Shown: positions 48,069 to 58,319 of the stretch, in pieces | How positions within the stretch are numbered: the stretch's first letter is position 1 | Layout: each line of letters opens with the position of its first letter | Assembly: GCA_028824715.1 (NCBI GenBank) | Contig: JAPPCV010000181.1 | Span: forward strand, 1 to 64,000 | Length of the DNA: 64,000 nucleotides | DNA from: Boseongicola sp. | GTDB lineage: Bacteria; Pseudomonadota; Alphaproteobacteria; Rhodobacterales; Rhodobacteraceae | Direction of reading: 5' to 3' | Notes under the pieces: model-generated | What the model saw: the letters and a program-made list of their open reading frames with translations, nothing else | The model's database searches: none | What the model was told of the DNA's origin: nothing | Program-made: the position numbers and the translations under genes

Positions 48069-49097
48069 GTGAAGGCAAGCCAGGGGAGATTCTTCGAGGA
48101 TTTCCGGGTCGGGGACACGATCCGGCACGCGGTTCCCCGCACCCTTGGTGACGGCGAGAGGGCGCTCTATCACGCGCTCTACCCGTCCCGGCACGCGCTC
48201 GGTTCCTCGACCGCCTTCGCGCGCTCCTGCGGCCAGGACGGTCCGCTGGACAACCTGCTCGTGTTCCACGCGGTCTTTGGCAGAACGGTGCCCGACATTT
48301 CGCTCAACGCGGTGGCGAATCTCGGCTACGCGGAAGGACGCTGGCTCGTGCCGGTCCGTCCGGGCGAAACGCTTGCCGCGACGTCCGAGGTCATAGGGGT
48401 GAAGGAGAACTCCAGCGGCAGGACGGGCGTGGTTTGGGTTCGCACGGCTGGCTGGAACGAGCGGGGAGATGCCGTGCTCAGCTACGTCCGCTGGGTCATG
48501 GTGCGCAAGCGCGATCCGGGCTCGACCGCGCCGGAGCCCGTGGTTCCCGAACTGTCCGAAAGCGTTCGTCCGCAAGACCTCGTGATTCCCCAAGGGCTTT
48601 CGTTTGCCAACTACGATTACGGGCATGCGGGAGAGCCGCATCGCTGGGGCGACTACGAGGTCGGCGAGACCATCGATCATGTCGACCGGGTCACCATGGA
48701 GGAAGCCGAGCACATGCTGGCCACCCGTCTCTGGCAGAACACGGCCCGCGTGCATTTCGACGCCACGTCGCGAGAGGACGGACGACGGCTCATCTATGGC
48801 GGCCACGTGATCTCCATGGCTCGGGCGCTGTCCTTCAACGGGCTCGCGAACGCCCAGGTGATCGTGGGCCTGAACGCCGGCAGCCATGTCGCGCCGTGCT
48901 TCGCGGGCGACACGATCTGCTGCTGGTCCGAAGTGGTGGAGAAGGCCGAATCCGGCACGTCCGGCATCGGGGCCCTGCGCCTCCGGCTCGTCGCGCACAA
49001 GCCCGAGGCGGCCCCGTTCGCGCTCAAGGACGGGGATGGAAAGTACGAGGACGGCGTCCTGCTTGACCTGGACTGCTGGGCGCTGATCCCCGTGTGA
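48069..49097 (+). CDS. mch: Mesaconyl-CoA hydratase (MaoC type), GTG start
   Basis: 342 residues from GTG 48069, preceded by AAGGAGGG. Double hot-dog MaoC-like protein: FFEDFRVGDTIRHAVPRTLGDGERALYHALYPSRHAL, GRWLVPVRPGETLAATSEVIGVKENSSGRTGVVWVRT, and C-terminal FDATSREDGRRLIYGGHVISMARALSFNG. It hydrates mesaconyl-CoA to beta-methylmalyl-CoA in acetate assimilation. It follows mcl2 by 60 bases. Confidence 0.88.
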   Translation: MKASQGRFFEDFRVGDTIRHAVPRTLGDGERALYHALYPSRHALGSSTAFARSCGQDGPLDNLLVFHAVFGRTVPDISLNAVANLGYAEGRWLVPVRPGETLAATSEVIGVKENSSGRTGVVWVRTAGWNERGDAVLSYVRWVMVRKRDPGSTAPEPVVPELSESVRPQDLVIPQGLSFANYDYGHAGEPHRWGDYEVGETIDHVDRVTMEEAEHMLATRLWQNTARVHFDATSREDGRRLIYGGHVISMARALSFNGLANAQVIVGLNAGSHVAPCFAGDTICCWSEVVEKAESGTSGIGALRLRLVAHKPEAAPFALKDGDGKYEDGVLLDLDCWALIPV

Positions 49098-49311
49098 CGC
49101 GCGGCGCGCGTCCGGCGGCGAGTGCCAAGCCCGACCCGGCGCTGATCCCGCTCGCGGTGGAGTCCGGCAGCCGGACCTGGCGACGTGGAACCGGACGGGG
49201 CGGGTCGCGGCAGGTTCGGGAAGGATCGTCAGGTGCGCAACCCGCGGGTCATGCAGGCTTGGAACCGGCCGGCCAGACCAGTCGGTGCCTGCGTTGCAGC
49301 GTCGCGGGGCC

Positions 49312-49339
49312 GTGACAAGCCCGCCGGTTCTGCTATTGA
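49312..49339 (+). promoter_or_regulatory. Weak promoter candidate for sdhC
   Basis: GTGACA (49312-49317), 16-base spacer, TATTGA (49334-49339), 33 bases before sdhC. Only a modest match. Confidence 0.3.
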
Positions 49340-49371
49340 GGTCGGGACGCCCAAAGTACGGGAGCCTTGAC

Positions 49372-49755
49372 ATGGCTGACGTGAACCGGGGCAACCGGCC
49401 CCTGTCGCCGCATCTGACGGTATACCGTCCGCAAGTCACGTCGATGACGTCGATCCTGACGCGCATCAGCGGCACATCGCTCATCCTGGCGGCGCTTCTT
49501 GTCGTTTGGTGGTTCCTTGCGGCGGCGGTCTCGGCTCAGCAGTTCGCGCTGGCGGACGGGTTCATGACCTCGTGGATTGGCGACCTGGTCATGACGCTTT
49601 CGGCCTGGGCTCTCTGGTATCACGCGCTGGCAGGGTTGCGGCATCTCTACTGGGACACGGGCCGCGGGCTTGAAGTCGCGACCGCCGAAAGAACGGGCAT
49701 CGCGATCGTCGTTCTTTCGGTCGCTCTGACCGTCGCGACCGTCGTGGTTGTGTAG
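49372..49755 (+). CDS. sdhC: Succinate dehydrogenase cytochrome b556 subunit
   Basis: 127 residues from ATG 49372. Family start MADVNRGNRPLSPHLTVYRPQ, ILTRISGTSLILAALLVVWWF with quinone-site Ser/Arg, and heme-ligand His in WYHALAGLRHLYWD. Three membrane helices. Anchors SdhAB and passes electrons to ubiquinone. Confidence 0.94.
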   Translation: MADVNRGNRPLSPHLTVYRPQVTSMTSILTRISGTSLILAALLVVWWFLAAAVSAQQFALADGFMTSWIGDLVMTLSAWALWYHALAGLRHLYWDTGRGLEVATAERTGIAIVVLSVALTVATVVVV

Positions 49756-49765
49756 GGAGGCGCCG

Positions 49766-50137
49766 ATGAGCTACATGACCGATCGCAAGCGCGCAGAGGG
49801 CCACGGCTCGGCCCGCGAGGGCACGCGCAGGCACTGGGGCATGACGAAATCCAGCGTCGCCCTGGCGTTTCTCGTTCCCGCCTTCGTCTTCACGTTCGGA
49901 CCCATGCTTGGCCGGCCTCACGCCGAGGTCGTCGCGCATTTCGCGCAGCCGTTTCCGGCGATCGTTGCCGCGTTGATGATCGTCGTGGGCCTGGTGCATT
50001 TCAAGAACGGCATCCAGATGGTGATCGAGGACTACGTCCACGGGGTTCTCCGGGAATACACGGTCATTCTGACGACGTGCCTCTGCTACGGCGCGGTGGC
50101 TGCCGGCCTCTTTGCCATTGCCAGCATCGCTCTATAG
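49766..50137 (+). CDS. sdhD: Succinate dehydrogenase membrane anchor subunit
   Basis: 123 residues from ATG 49766, with GGGAGG upstream. Arg/Gly-rich start (YMTDRKRAEGHGSAREGTRRHWGM), then three helices, with His in GLVHFKNGIQMVIEDYVHG as the likely heme and quinone region. Ten bases after sdhC. Confidence 0.92.
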   Translation: MSYMTDRKRAEGHGSAREGTRRHWGMTKSSVALAFLVPAFVFTFGPMLGRPHAEVVAHFAQPFPAIVAALMIVVGLVHFKNGIQMVIEDYVHGVLREYTVILTTCLCYGAVAAGLFAIASIAL

Positions 50138-50146
50138 GGAAGACCG

Positions 50147-51949
50147 ATGGCCGCATACGATTACGAGACGCACGAGTTCGACTGCATAGTGGTGGGGGCC
50201 GGGGGATCGGGCCTTCGCGCGACGCTGGGCATGGCAGAGCAGGGGCTGCGGACGGCCTGCATCACGAAGGTCTTCCCGACCCGCTCGCACACGGTGGCGG
50301 CGCAGGGCGGCATCGCGGCCTCGCTCGGCAACATGGGGCCGGACCACTGGCAATGGCACATGTACGACACGGTGAAGGGGTCCGACTGGCTTGGCGACAC
50401 CGACGCGATGGAGTACCTCGCCCGCGAGGCGCCTGCCGCCGTCTACGAGCTTGAGCATTACGGCGTTCCGTTCTCGCGGACCGAAAGCGGCCGGATCTAC
50501 CAGCGTCCGTTCGGCGGCCACACGACGGAGTTCGGGGAAGGCCCGCCCGTCCAGCGCACTTGCGCTGCCGCCGACAGGACCGGGCACGCGATACTGCACA
50601 CGCTCTACGGCCAGTCCCTGAAGCACGACGCGGAATTCTACATCGAGTATTTTGCGATCGACCTGATCATGGCCGAGGACGGCACCTGCCAGGGCATTCT
50701 TGCCTGGAGCCTCGAGGACGGGTCCATCCATGTCTTCAACGCGAAGATGACGGTGCTGGCGACCGGGGGCTATGGCCGTGCCTACTTTTCGGCAACGTCG
50801 GCCCATACCTGCACCGGCGACGGCGGCGGCATGGCGGCGCGGGCCGGGCTGCCGCTTCAGGACATGGAATTCGTGCAGTTCCACCCGACCGGGATCTACG
50901 GCTCGGGCTGCCTCATCACCGAAGGCGCCCGTGGCGAGGGCGGCTATCTCACCAATTCCGAGGGCGACCGGTTCATGGAACGCTACGCGCCCACCTACAA
51001 GGATCTTGCCAGCCGGGACGTCGTGAGCCGGTGCATGACCATGGAGATCCGGGAGGGGCGAGGGGTCGGCGCGGAAAGGGACCACATCCACCTTCACCTG
51101 AACCACCTGCCGCCGGAGACGCTTGCGGAGCGGCTTCCGGGCATCTCGGAATCGGCGCGCATCTTTGCGGGCGTGGACCTGACGCGCGAACCGATCCCGG
51201 TCCTGCCGACCGTGCACTACAACATGGGCGGCGTGCCCACGAACTACTGGGGGGAGGTGCTGAACCCGACATCGGATGACCCGGACCGCATCGCACCGGG
51301 CATCATGGCAGTAGGCGAGGCGGGCTGCGCAAGCGTCCACGGGGCAAACCGGCTCGGCTCGAATTCGCTCATCGACCTCGTGGTCTTCGGGCGCGCCGCC
51401 GCGATCCGCGCCGGCGAGGTCGTGGACCGGACGGGGGGCAATCCGGAGCTGAACATGGCGTCGGTCGACGCCGCCCTCGACCGCTTCGACCGGTTCCGGT
51501 ATGCCGAAGGGGCCGTTCCGACGGCGGAGCTCCGGCTCGAGATGCAAAGGACGATGCAGTCCGATGCGGCGGTGTTCCGCACCAGCAAGATCCTTTCCGA
51601 CGGCGTTGAAAACATGAAGCGGGTCGCGTCCAGGATGGACGACATCCAGGTCACCGACCGCTCCCTCGTCTGGAACTCGGACCTGGTGGAGACCCTGGAG
51701 CTCGACAACCTGATGGCGAACGCGCTGGCCACGATCGTCAGTGCCGAGGCGCGGAAGGAGAGCCGCGGCGCGCACGCGCACGAAGACTACCCGGAACGTG
51801 ATGACGACGAGTGGCGCAAGCACACGCTTGCCTGGGTCGAGGGTGACGTGCGGCTGGACTACCGTCCCGTTCGGCTGGATCCGCTGACAGAGGAGTCCGA
51901 CGGCGGGATCGAGTTGAAGAGGATTGCGCCGAAGGCGCGGGTCTATTGA
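50147..51949 (+). CDS. sdhA: Succinate dehydrogenase flavoprotein subunit
   Basis: 600 residues. FAD-binding [20 protein letters not shown], flavinylated His48 ([16 protein letters not shown]), and substrate-site [53 protein letters not shown] and [21 protein letters not shown]. Oxidises succinate to fumarate. Nine bases after sdhD. Confidence 0.97.
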   Translation: MAAYDYETHEFDCIVVGAGGSGLRATLGMAEQGLRTACITKVFPTRSHTVAAQGGIAASLGNMGPDHWQWHMYDTVKGSDWLGDTDAMEYLAREAPAAVYELEHYGVPFSRTESGRIYQRPFGGHTTEFGEGPPVQRTCAAADRTGHAILHTLYGQSLKHDAEFYIEYFAIDLIMAEDGTCQGILAWSLEDGSIHVFNAKMTVLATGGYGRAYFSATSAHTCTGDGGGMAARAGLPLQDMEFVQFHPTGIYGSGCLITEGARGEGGYLTNSEGDRFMERYAPTYKDLASRDVVSRCMTMEIREGRGVGAERDHIHLHLNHLPPETLAERLPGISESARIFAGVDLTREPIPVLPTVHYNMGGVPTNYWGEVLNPTSDDPDRIAPGIMAVGEAGCASVHGANRLGSNSLIDLVVFGRAAAIRAGEVVDRTGGNPELNMASVDAALDRFDRFRYAEGAVPTAELRLEMQRTMQSDAAVFRTSKILSDGVENMKRVASRMDDIQVTDRSLVWNSDLVETLELDNLMANALATIVSAEARKESRGAHAHEDYPERDDDEWRKHTLAWVEGDVRLDYRPVRLDPLTEESDGGIELKRIAPKARVY

Positions 51950-52302
51950 CGGCGTGCGGCATCTCCTGGCCGGGCGATCCGGACTTTGCGCGGCTTTCGG
52001 GCCGGACGGCGACTCGCCTGCGGACCTTCGGGATTGCCGTCCTGGCGGCGTTTCCGGCGGCATGCGGACCGGTCTCGCCAGAGCTGGCTGCACGCCAGTG
52101 CGAGGAGCGCGCGCGGGCGGCCGACGGCCCCACCGGGTCCGTCGGGGTCGGGTTCAACGACCGCGGCGAGACCTTGACGAAGCTGTCGATCACCATAGGG
52201 AGCGACTACGTCAGGGGCCTTGATCCCCACGAGGTGTATGAAAGCTGCGTTCGGCGGAAAACCGGCCAGGCGCCGATACGGCCCCTGGACCTCGGGGAAT
52301 GA
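51946..52302 (+). CDS. Small hypothetical protein between sdhA and sdhB, possible lipoprotein, TTG start
   Basis: 118 residues from TTG 51946, overlapping the sdhA stop as TTGA. N-terminal region [20 protein letters not shown] is signal-like with a Cys in a poor lipobox (PAAC). Then [30 protein letters not shown] and [21 protein letters not shown]. Proteins of this kind sit in the sdh operon of several Rhodobacterales. No known role. Confidence 0.65.
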   Translation: MTACGISWPGDPDFARLSGRTATRLRTFGIAVLAAFPAACGPVSPELAARQCEERARAADGPTGSVGVGFNDRGETLTKLSITIGSDYVRGLDPHEVYESCVRRKTGQAPIRPLDLGE

Positions 52303-52431
52303 GCTGGTGAAGGCGATGCGTCATTCGATCTTCACGGAACGTGCGCGGCGTGTCGCGAGAGACGCATCACGCGTGCTGGCAACGGGACGCGATCCGTGCG
52401 TCCGGGTGAACTGCAAGGAAGGGTTCGTCAC

Positions 52432-53211
52432 ATGGTTCAACTGACTCTGCCCAGGAACTCCAGGATTCGCGCGGGCAAGACCTGGCCGAAGCCGGAAGGG
52501 GTCAGCAACCCCCGCAAGGTGCGAATCTACCGCTGGAACCCGGATGACGGCGAAAACCCGCGCTTGGACACCTATCACGTGGACATGGACAGCTGCGGGC
52601 CGATGGTTCTCGATGTCCTCATCAAGATCAAGAGTGAGATCGACCCGACGCTGACCTTCCGGCGTTCGTGCCGCGAGGGGGTCTGCGGCTCCTGCGCCAT
52701 GAACGTGGACGGGATCAACACGCTCGCCTGCACCTACGGTCATGACGAGATCAAGGGCGACATCAAGATCTATCCGCTGCCGCACATGCCAGTGGTCAAG
52801 GATCTCGTTCCCGACCTGAGTCATTTCTACGCCCAGCACGCGTCGATCATGCCGTGGCTCGAGACCACGACCAACCGGCCCGGGAAGGAATGGAAGCAGT
52901 CGATCGAGGATCGCCGCAAGCTTGACGGCCTCTACGAATGCGTGATGTGCGCGTCCTGCTCCACGTCATGTCCGAGCTACTGGTGGAACGGCGACCGCTA
53001 CCTTGGCCCGGCGGCGCTCCTGCATGCCTATCGCTGGATTGTCGACAGCCGCGACGAAGCGACCGGCGAGCGGCTGGACGACCTCGAGGACCCGTTCAGG
53101 CTCTACCGCTGCCACACGATCATGAACTGCGCCAAGACCTGCCCGAAGAACCTCAACCCGGCGAAGGCGATCGCCGAGATCAAGAAGATGATGGTCGAAC
53201 GTATCGTCTAG
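52432..53211 (+). CDS. sdhB: Succinate dehydrogenase iron-sulfur subunit
   Basis: 259 residues from ATG 52432 with AAGGAAGGG upstream. All three clusters are visible: 2Fe-2S ([12 protein letters not shown]), 4Fe-4S ([16 protein letters not shown]) and 3Fe-4S ([17 protein letters not shown]). [20 protein letters not shown] is the family start. Carries electrons from SdhA to quinone. Confidence 0.97.
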   Translation: MVQLTLPRNSRIRAGKTWPKPEGVSNPRKVRIYRWNPDDGENPRLDTYHVDMDSCGPMVLDVLIKIKSEIDPTLTFRRSCREGVCGSCAMNVDGINTLACTYGHDEIKGDIKIYPLPHMPVVKDLVPDLSHFYAQHASIMPWLETTTNRPGKEWKQSIEDRRKLDGLYECVMCASCSTSCPSYWWNGDRYLGPAALLHAYRWIVDSRDEATGERLDDLEDPFRLYRCHTIMNCAKTCPKNLNPAKAIAEIKKMMVERIV

Positions 53212-53261
53212 TTGCGACCGCCCGCTCCCTGGGGCAGGGTCCGCGAAATGGGAGGCGCAAG

Positions 53262-54410
53262 ATGACGGTTTCGTTGCTGGTGGGCACCACGAAGGGCCTG
53301 TTCCTGGTCACGTCCGAGGACCGCTCGGAATGGTCGGTGGACGGCCCGCACTGCAATCTCTGGCCGATCAACCACGCGATCGGGGATCCCGGGACGGGCG
53401 TGATATGGGCCGGTGGCGGCAGCGACTGGGAGGGCGCCGGCGTCTGGCGGTCGGAAGATCGCGGCGCGTCCTGGACCTTGTCGAATCTCGCGCACGGGCA
53501 GAGCGAGGCGTTCTTCGCAGGGAACGAAGAGGTGGCAAGGCTGTTCGACTGGAAGCCGTCGCCGCCGGCACCGTTCACGGGGGAGATCACGGCGCTCTGG
53601 TCGCTTGGCCGGGTCGGCGACCGGCTCTATGCCGGCTCGAAGCCCGCGATGCTTCTTGCCAGCGATGACGGCGGCGAGACCTGGGAGAAGGTCAGCTCGC
53701 TCTCCGACCATCCCTCGGCGGCGGAATGGCAGCCCGGTGCGGCAGGGCTTGTGCTGCACACGATCGTTGCCGATCCCGGCAATCCCGAGAAGTTCTGGCT
53801 CGGGATCTCGGCGGCCGGTGTCTTCGCGACCGAGGACGGCGGCGCGACCTGGGATCGCAGGAACCGGCTGTCGAACGCGGAGGCCTGCGGGCATCACGAC
53901 CATCCGGCGGCGCCGCGCGACGGCCAGACCGGGCACTGCGTCCACAACATGGTGCGCGCCGACGGGACGGGCGACCTGCTCTACCAGCAGAACCACCATG
54001 GCGTGTACAGGAGCCGGGACGGCGGGCGGAGCTGGGACGACATCACCGAGGGCCTGCCTTCGACGTTCGGGTTCCCGGTGCACGTTCATCCGCGCGACGG
54101 GGCGACGATCTGGACGCTGCCACTCAATGGCGACGGGATCGGGCGCTACCCGCCGGACGCGGCGGCCGCTGTCTGGAAGTCGACCGACGGCGGCGAGAGC
54201 TGGGAGGCGAAGCGGGCCGGGCTGCCGCAGGCCGGGTGCTATTTCACGGTCCTTCGGCAGGCGATGGCGGGAGACGCGGGTGATCCTGCGGGGATATATT
54301 TCGGGACGAATTCGGGGTCCGTCTTTGCCAGCACGGACGAGGGCGAGAGCTGGGGCGAGGTCGCGCGGCACCTGCCGACGATCCTCTGCGTGGAGGCGCT
54401 GGAGACCTGA
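53262..54410 (+). CDS. BNR/sialidase-like beta-propeller protein
   Basis: 382 residues from ATG 53262 with GGGAGG upstream. At least four BNR Asp-box repeats (SEDRGASWTLS, SDDGGETWEKV, EDGGATWDRRN, SRDGGRSWDD, STDGGESWEAK, STDEGESWGEV). LVGTTKGLFLVTSEDRSEW starts the first blade. No signal peptide or sialidase catalytic residues. Often described as a photosystem-II-stability/sialidase-like fold; its function is unknown. Confidence 0.8.
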   Translation: MTVSLLVGTTKGLFLVTSEDRSEWSVDGPHCNLWPINHAIGDPGTGVIWAGGGSDWEGAGVWRSEDRGASWTLSNLAHGQSEAFFAGNEEVARLFDWKPSPPAPFTGEITALWSLGRVGDRLYAGSKPAMLLASDDGGETWEKVSSLSDHPSAAEWQPGAAGLVLHTIVADPGNPEKFWLGISAAGVFATEDGGATWDRRNRLSNAEACGHHDHPAAPRDGQTGHCVHNMVRADGTGDLLYQQNHHGVYRSRDGGRSWDDITEGLPSTFGFPVHVHPRDGATIWTLPLNGDGIGRYPPDAAAAVWKSTDGGESWEAKRAGLPQAGCYFTVLRQAMAGDAGDPAGIYFGTNSGSVFASTDEGESWGEVARHLPTILCVEALET

Positions 54411-54514
54411 GGCGGCGGACCCTGATCGAGTCTCGCAGGAAGTTCGGGCCGGGCGGGCCTTGAAATCCAGTGCGCCCAGGCGTTTGGTCGGAAAGGACGA
54501 TCCGGAGTTGCCCC

Positions 54515-55351
54515 ATGCCTGAGCCGCCTGACGCCGAAGCCCGCCGCGCCGTCGAGCCGGTGATCTGCTACCCGTCCGAACTGCTGGCACCGCCCGATCT
54601 CGACGCCTACCGTGCGGCCTTCGCGAACTACCGGAAGACGGACGAGGTTCGCGTGCCTCCGCGCGACGCCGCGACGTTTCGCGTGCCGCGCGGCGGCGTG
54701 TTCCGCATCTCCTCGACCGAGGGGCCGCAGGTCGGGGACCTGAACCTCTGGCATGCGGATGACGTCGGCGAGCGGTTCTATTCCGGCAAGACCCGCGCCC
54801 TGCACGGAACCCATGTGAGCGCGGGCGACCGGCTGTGGTCGAACCTGCCCCATCTCAGGCCGATGGCGACGATCATAGAGGACACGCTCGCCTGGTACGG
54901 GGCAGACGAGTTCGGCGGGCGGGTGCACGACGTGATCGGCACGCGCTGCGATCCGTATACGGGCAGGCTGCTGTCAGGAGGGGATTATCACCACTGCTGC
55001 CATTCCAACCTGGTGCGGGCGCTCGCGGACGCTCTCGGGATGTCCCTCGACGAGAGCGAGCCGCATGTGCATGACGTGCTGAACGTGTTCATGTGCACCG
55101 GGTTCACGCGAGAGAGGGGGGAGTATTTCATGAAGGCGTCGCCCGTGCGCCCTGGGGACCATGTCGACTTCCTCGCGGAGATCGATCTTCTCGGGGCGTT
55201 GTCGGCCTGCCCGGGCGGGGATTGCAGCGCGACCCATTCATCGGACGCGGCGGTATGTTTCCCGCTCTTGGTGGAGGTGTTCGAGGGCGAGCCTCCCGAA
55301 GGGTGGCAGAGCCCGGATCGGAACTTCTATGACCGTTCGCATGGAATGTAG
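54515..55351 (+). CDS. DUF1989 (urea carboxylase-associated type) protein
   Basis: 278 residues from ATG 54515. Family landmarks are LNLWHADDVGERFYSGKTRALHGTHVSAGDRLWSNLPHLRPMATI, the Cys/His-rich GTRCDPYTGRLLSGGDYHHCCHSNLVRALADAL, and CTGFTRERGEYFMKASPVRPGDHVDFLAEIDLLGALSACPGGDC. Zinc binding by the cysteines is likely. DUF1989 proteins accompany urea carboxylase in nitrogen metabolism; no urea carboxylase lies here, though urease is 37 kb away. It follows the BNR protein by 104 bases. Confidence 0.82.
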   Translation: MPEPPDAEARRAVEPVICYPSELLAPPDLDAYRAAFANYRKTDEVRVPPRDAATFRVPRGGVFRISSTEGPQVGDLNLWHADDVGERFYSGKTRALHGTHVSAGDRLWSNLPHLRPMATIIEDTLAWYGADEFGGRVHDVIGTRCDPYTGRLLSGGDYHHCCHSNLVRALADALGMSLDESEPHVHDVLNVFMCTGFTRERGEYFMKASPVRPGDHVDFLAEIDLLGALSACPGGDCSATHSSDAAVCFPLLVEVFEGEPPEGWQSPDRNFYDRSHGM

Positions 55352-55391
55352 GCCTTGGTTGGCGGCGGCGGGAAATTTCGCGGTGAGCCCC

Positions 55392-55420
55392 TTGCACTCC
55401 GGGAACGTTTGGACTAGCTA
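55392..55420 (+). promoter_or_regulatory. Promoter of tRNA-fMet
   Basis: TTGCAC (55392-55397), 17-base spacer, TAGCTA (55415-55420), 13 bases before the tRNA. Good -35 and spacing. Confidence 0.6.
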
Positions 55421-55433
55421 TTGTTTCTCTTGG

Positions 55434-55510
<77 letters not shown>

Positions 55511-55811
55511 CTCCAAACATCTGAAAACAATGACTTTTCTGCGGAACTCCCGGTTCCCGACATCGAGCGATTATTTTGAATGGGAATCCTATGGGAATCA
55601 CGAGAATTGCATTTCGAGGCTACCGACGGCGGTGATTGACCATTGTTCGGGTGCAACGGGGCCGGAGACGCCCAAGCAATTGGAGGTGCCCGCAGCCTGG
55701 CGGGAAATCGGTCCGGCACCATGATTCCGAGGGCATGGGCATGGCCCGCTCGCGTCTTGCCGCGCGTTCACCGGTGGTCCGGCCCTCTCTGAACGTCGAC
55801 CTGACCGCGAA
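55511..55811. other. Non-coding stretch after the tRNA
   Basis: 300 bases, AT-richer just after the tRNA. No gene supported. The direct repeat above lies here. Confidence 0.5.
55580..55599. repeat. Direct repeat ATGGGAATC after tRNA-fMet
   Basis: Copies at 55580-55588 and 55591-55599, 70-90 bases past the tRNA. It could mark an old integration site; the short length makes chance possible. Confidence 0.35.
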
Positions 55812-56101
55812 GGCCGCATTGCCCGCCGCAAGTTCGAGGGATTTCGCCATCTGGATCGCGCCTGTATCGCCGCCAGCGAGGTCGGCGACTCCGCACGCTG
55901 CGACAAACGAAACGTCGTCGGTGCAGACGACGCGTGCCACGGCGGCGCCCTCCATGTCGAGGAGCCGAGCGATTCGAAGACTCCCGTCCAGAATGCCGCA
56001 TTGTCGAGGAAGGTCCCACCGAAGCCCCGGAGCCGCCGGCCTCGAGGCCTGCTCGAATTCGCATGGACGGCCTGGCGCAGGTCCGGCATGCCTTTGCCGA
56101 A
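55812..56101 (-). pseudogene. Nucleosidase (phosphorylase superfamily) relic with a frameshift
   Basis: Frame from 56101 to about 55955 reads FGKGMPDLRQAVHANS and GGTFLDNAAFWTGVFESLG. Then the frame changes and 55958-55812 reads DMEGAAVARVVCTDD, ACGVADLAGGDTGAIQ and ELAAGNAAFAVRSTF. DMEGAAVA and SDLAG-like VADLAG are the MTA/SAH nucleosidase signatures, in the correct order on the same strand, so this is a single gene broken near 55957. The N-terminal half and start are not recognisable. Non-coding sequence continues to 56408. Confidence 0.55.
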
Positions 56102-56408
56102 AGGATGCGGCCCGCAATTCCTGGCCCGCGTCTTCTGAATCGCCAGGTGCCGGTTCGGGAAGGCATCGTTTCGATTGCGGACAGGGCATTCGCCTCGGCT
56201 TCCGGAACCTGCGACGCTCAACCGGAGCCAGGCTCTTCTCCGCGGGCGCGGTCCGCCGGACGCCTGGACAACCGCGATTCGCCGCGCGACACCCATGCAC
56301 ATTCCCGTGCCGCGTCATGGGCAGGTCCGGCGACGGCGCAACGGCACTGCCAGTTGAACGGCGCGGGAAGACGGGCTATTCGAGCCGGAGCCAATCGGAG
56401 CGACACGG

Positions 56409-58253
<1,845 letters not shown>

Positions 58254-58319
58254 GCAGGGCATTGCATCGAGCTCGCGCCGGCCCGCCCTGCATTCGAGCG
58301 ACGGAGCCGTCGCCCGATC

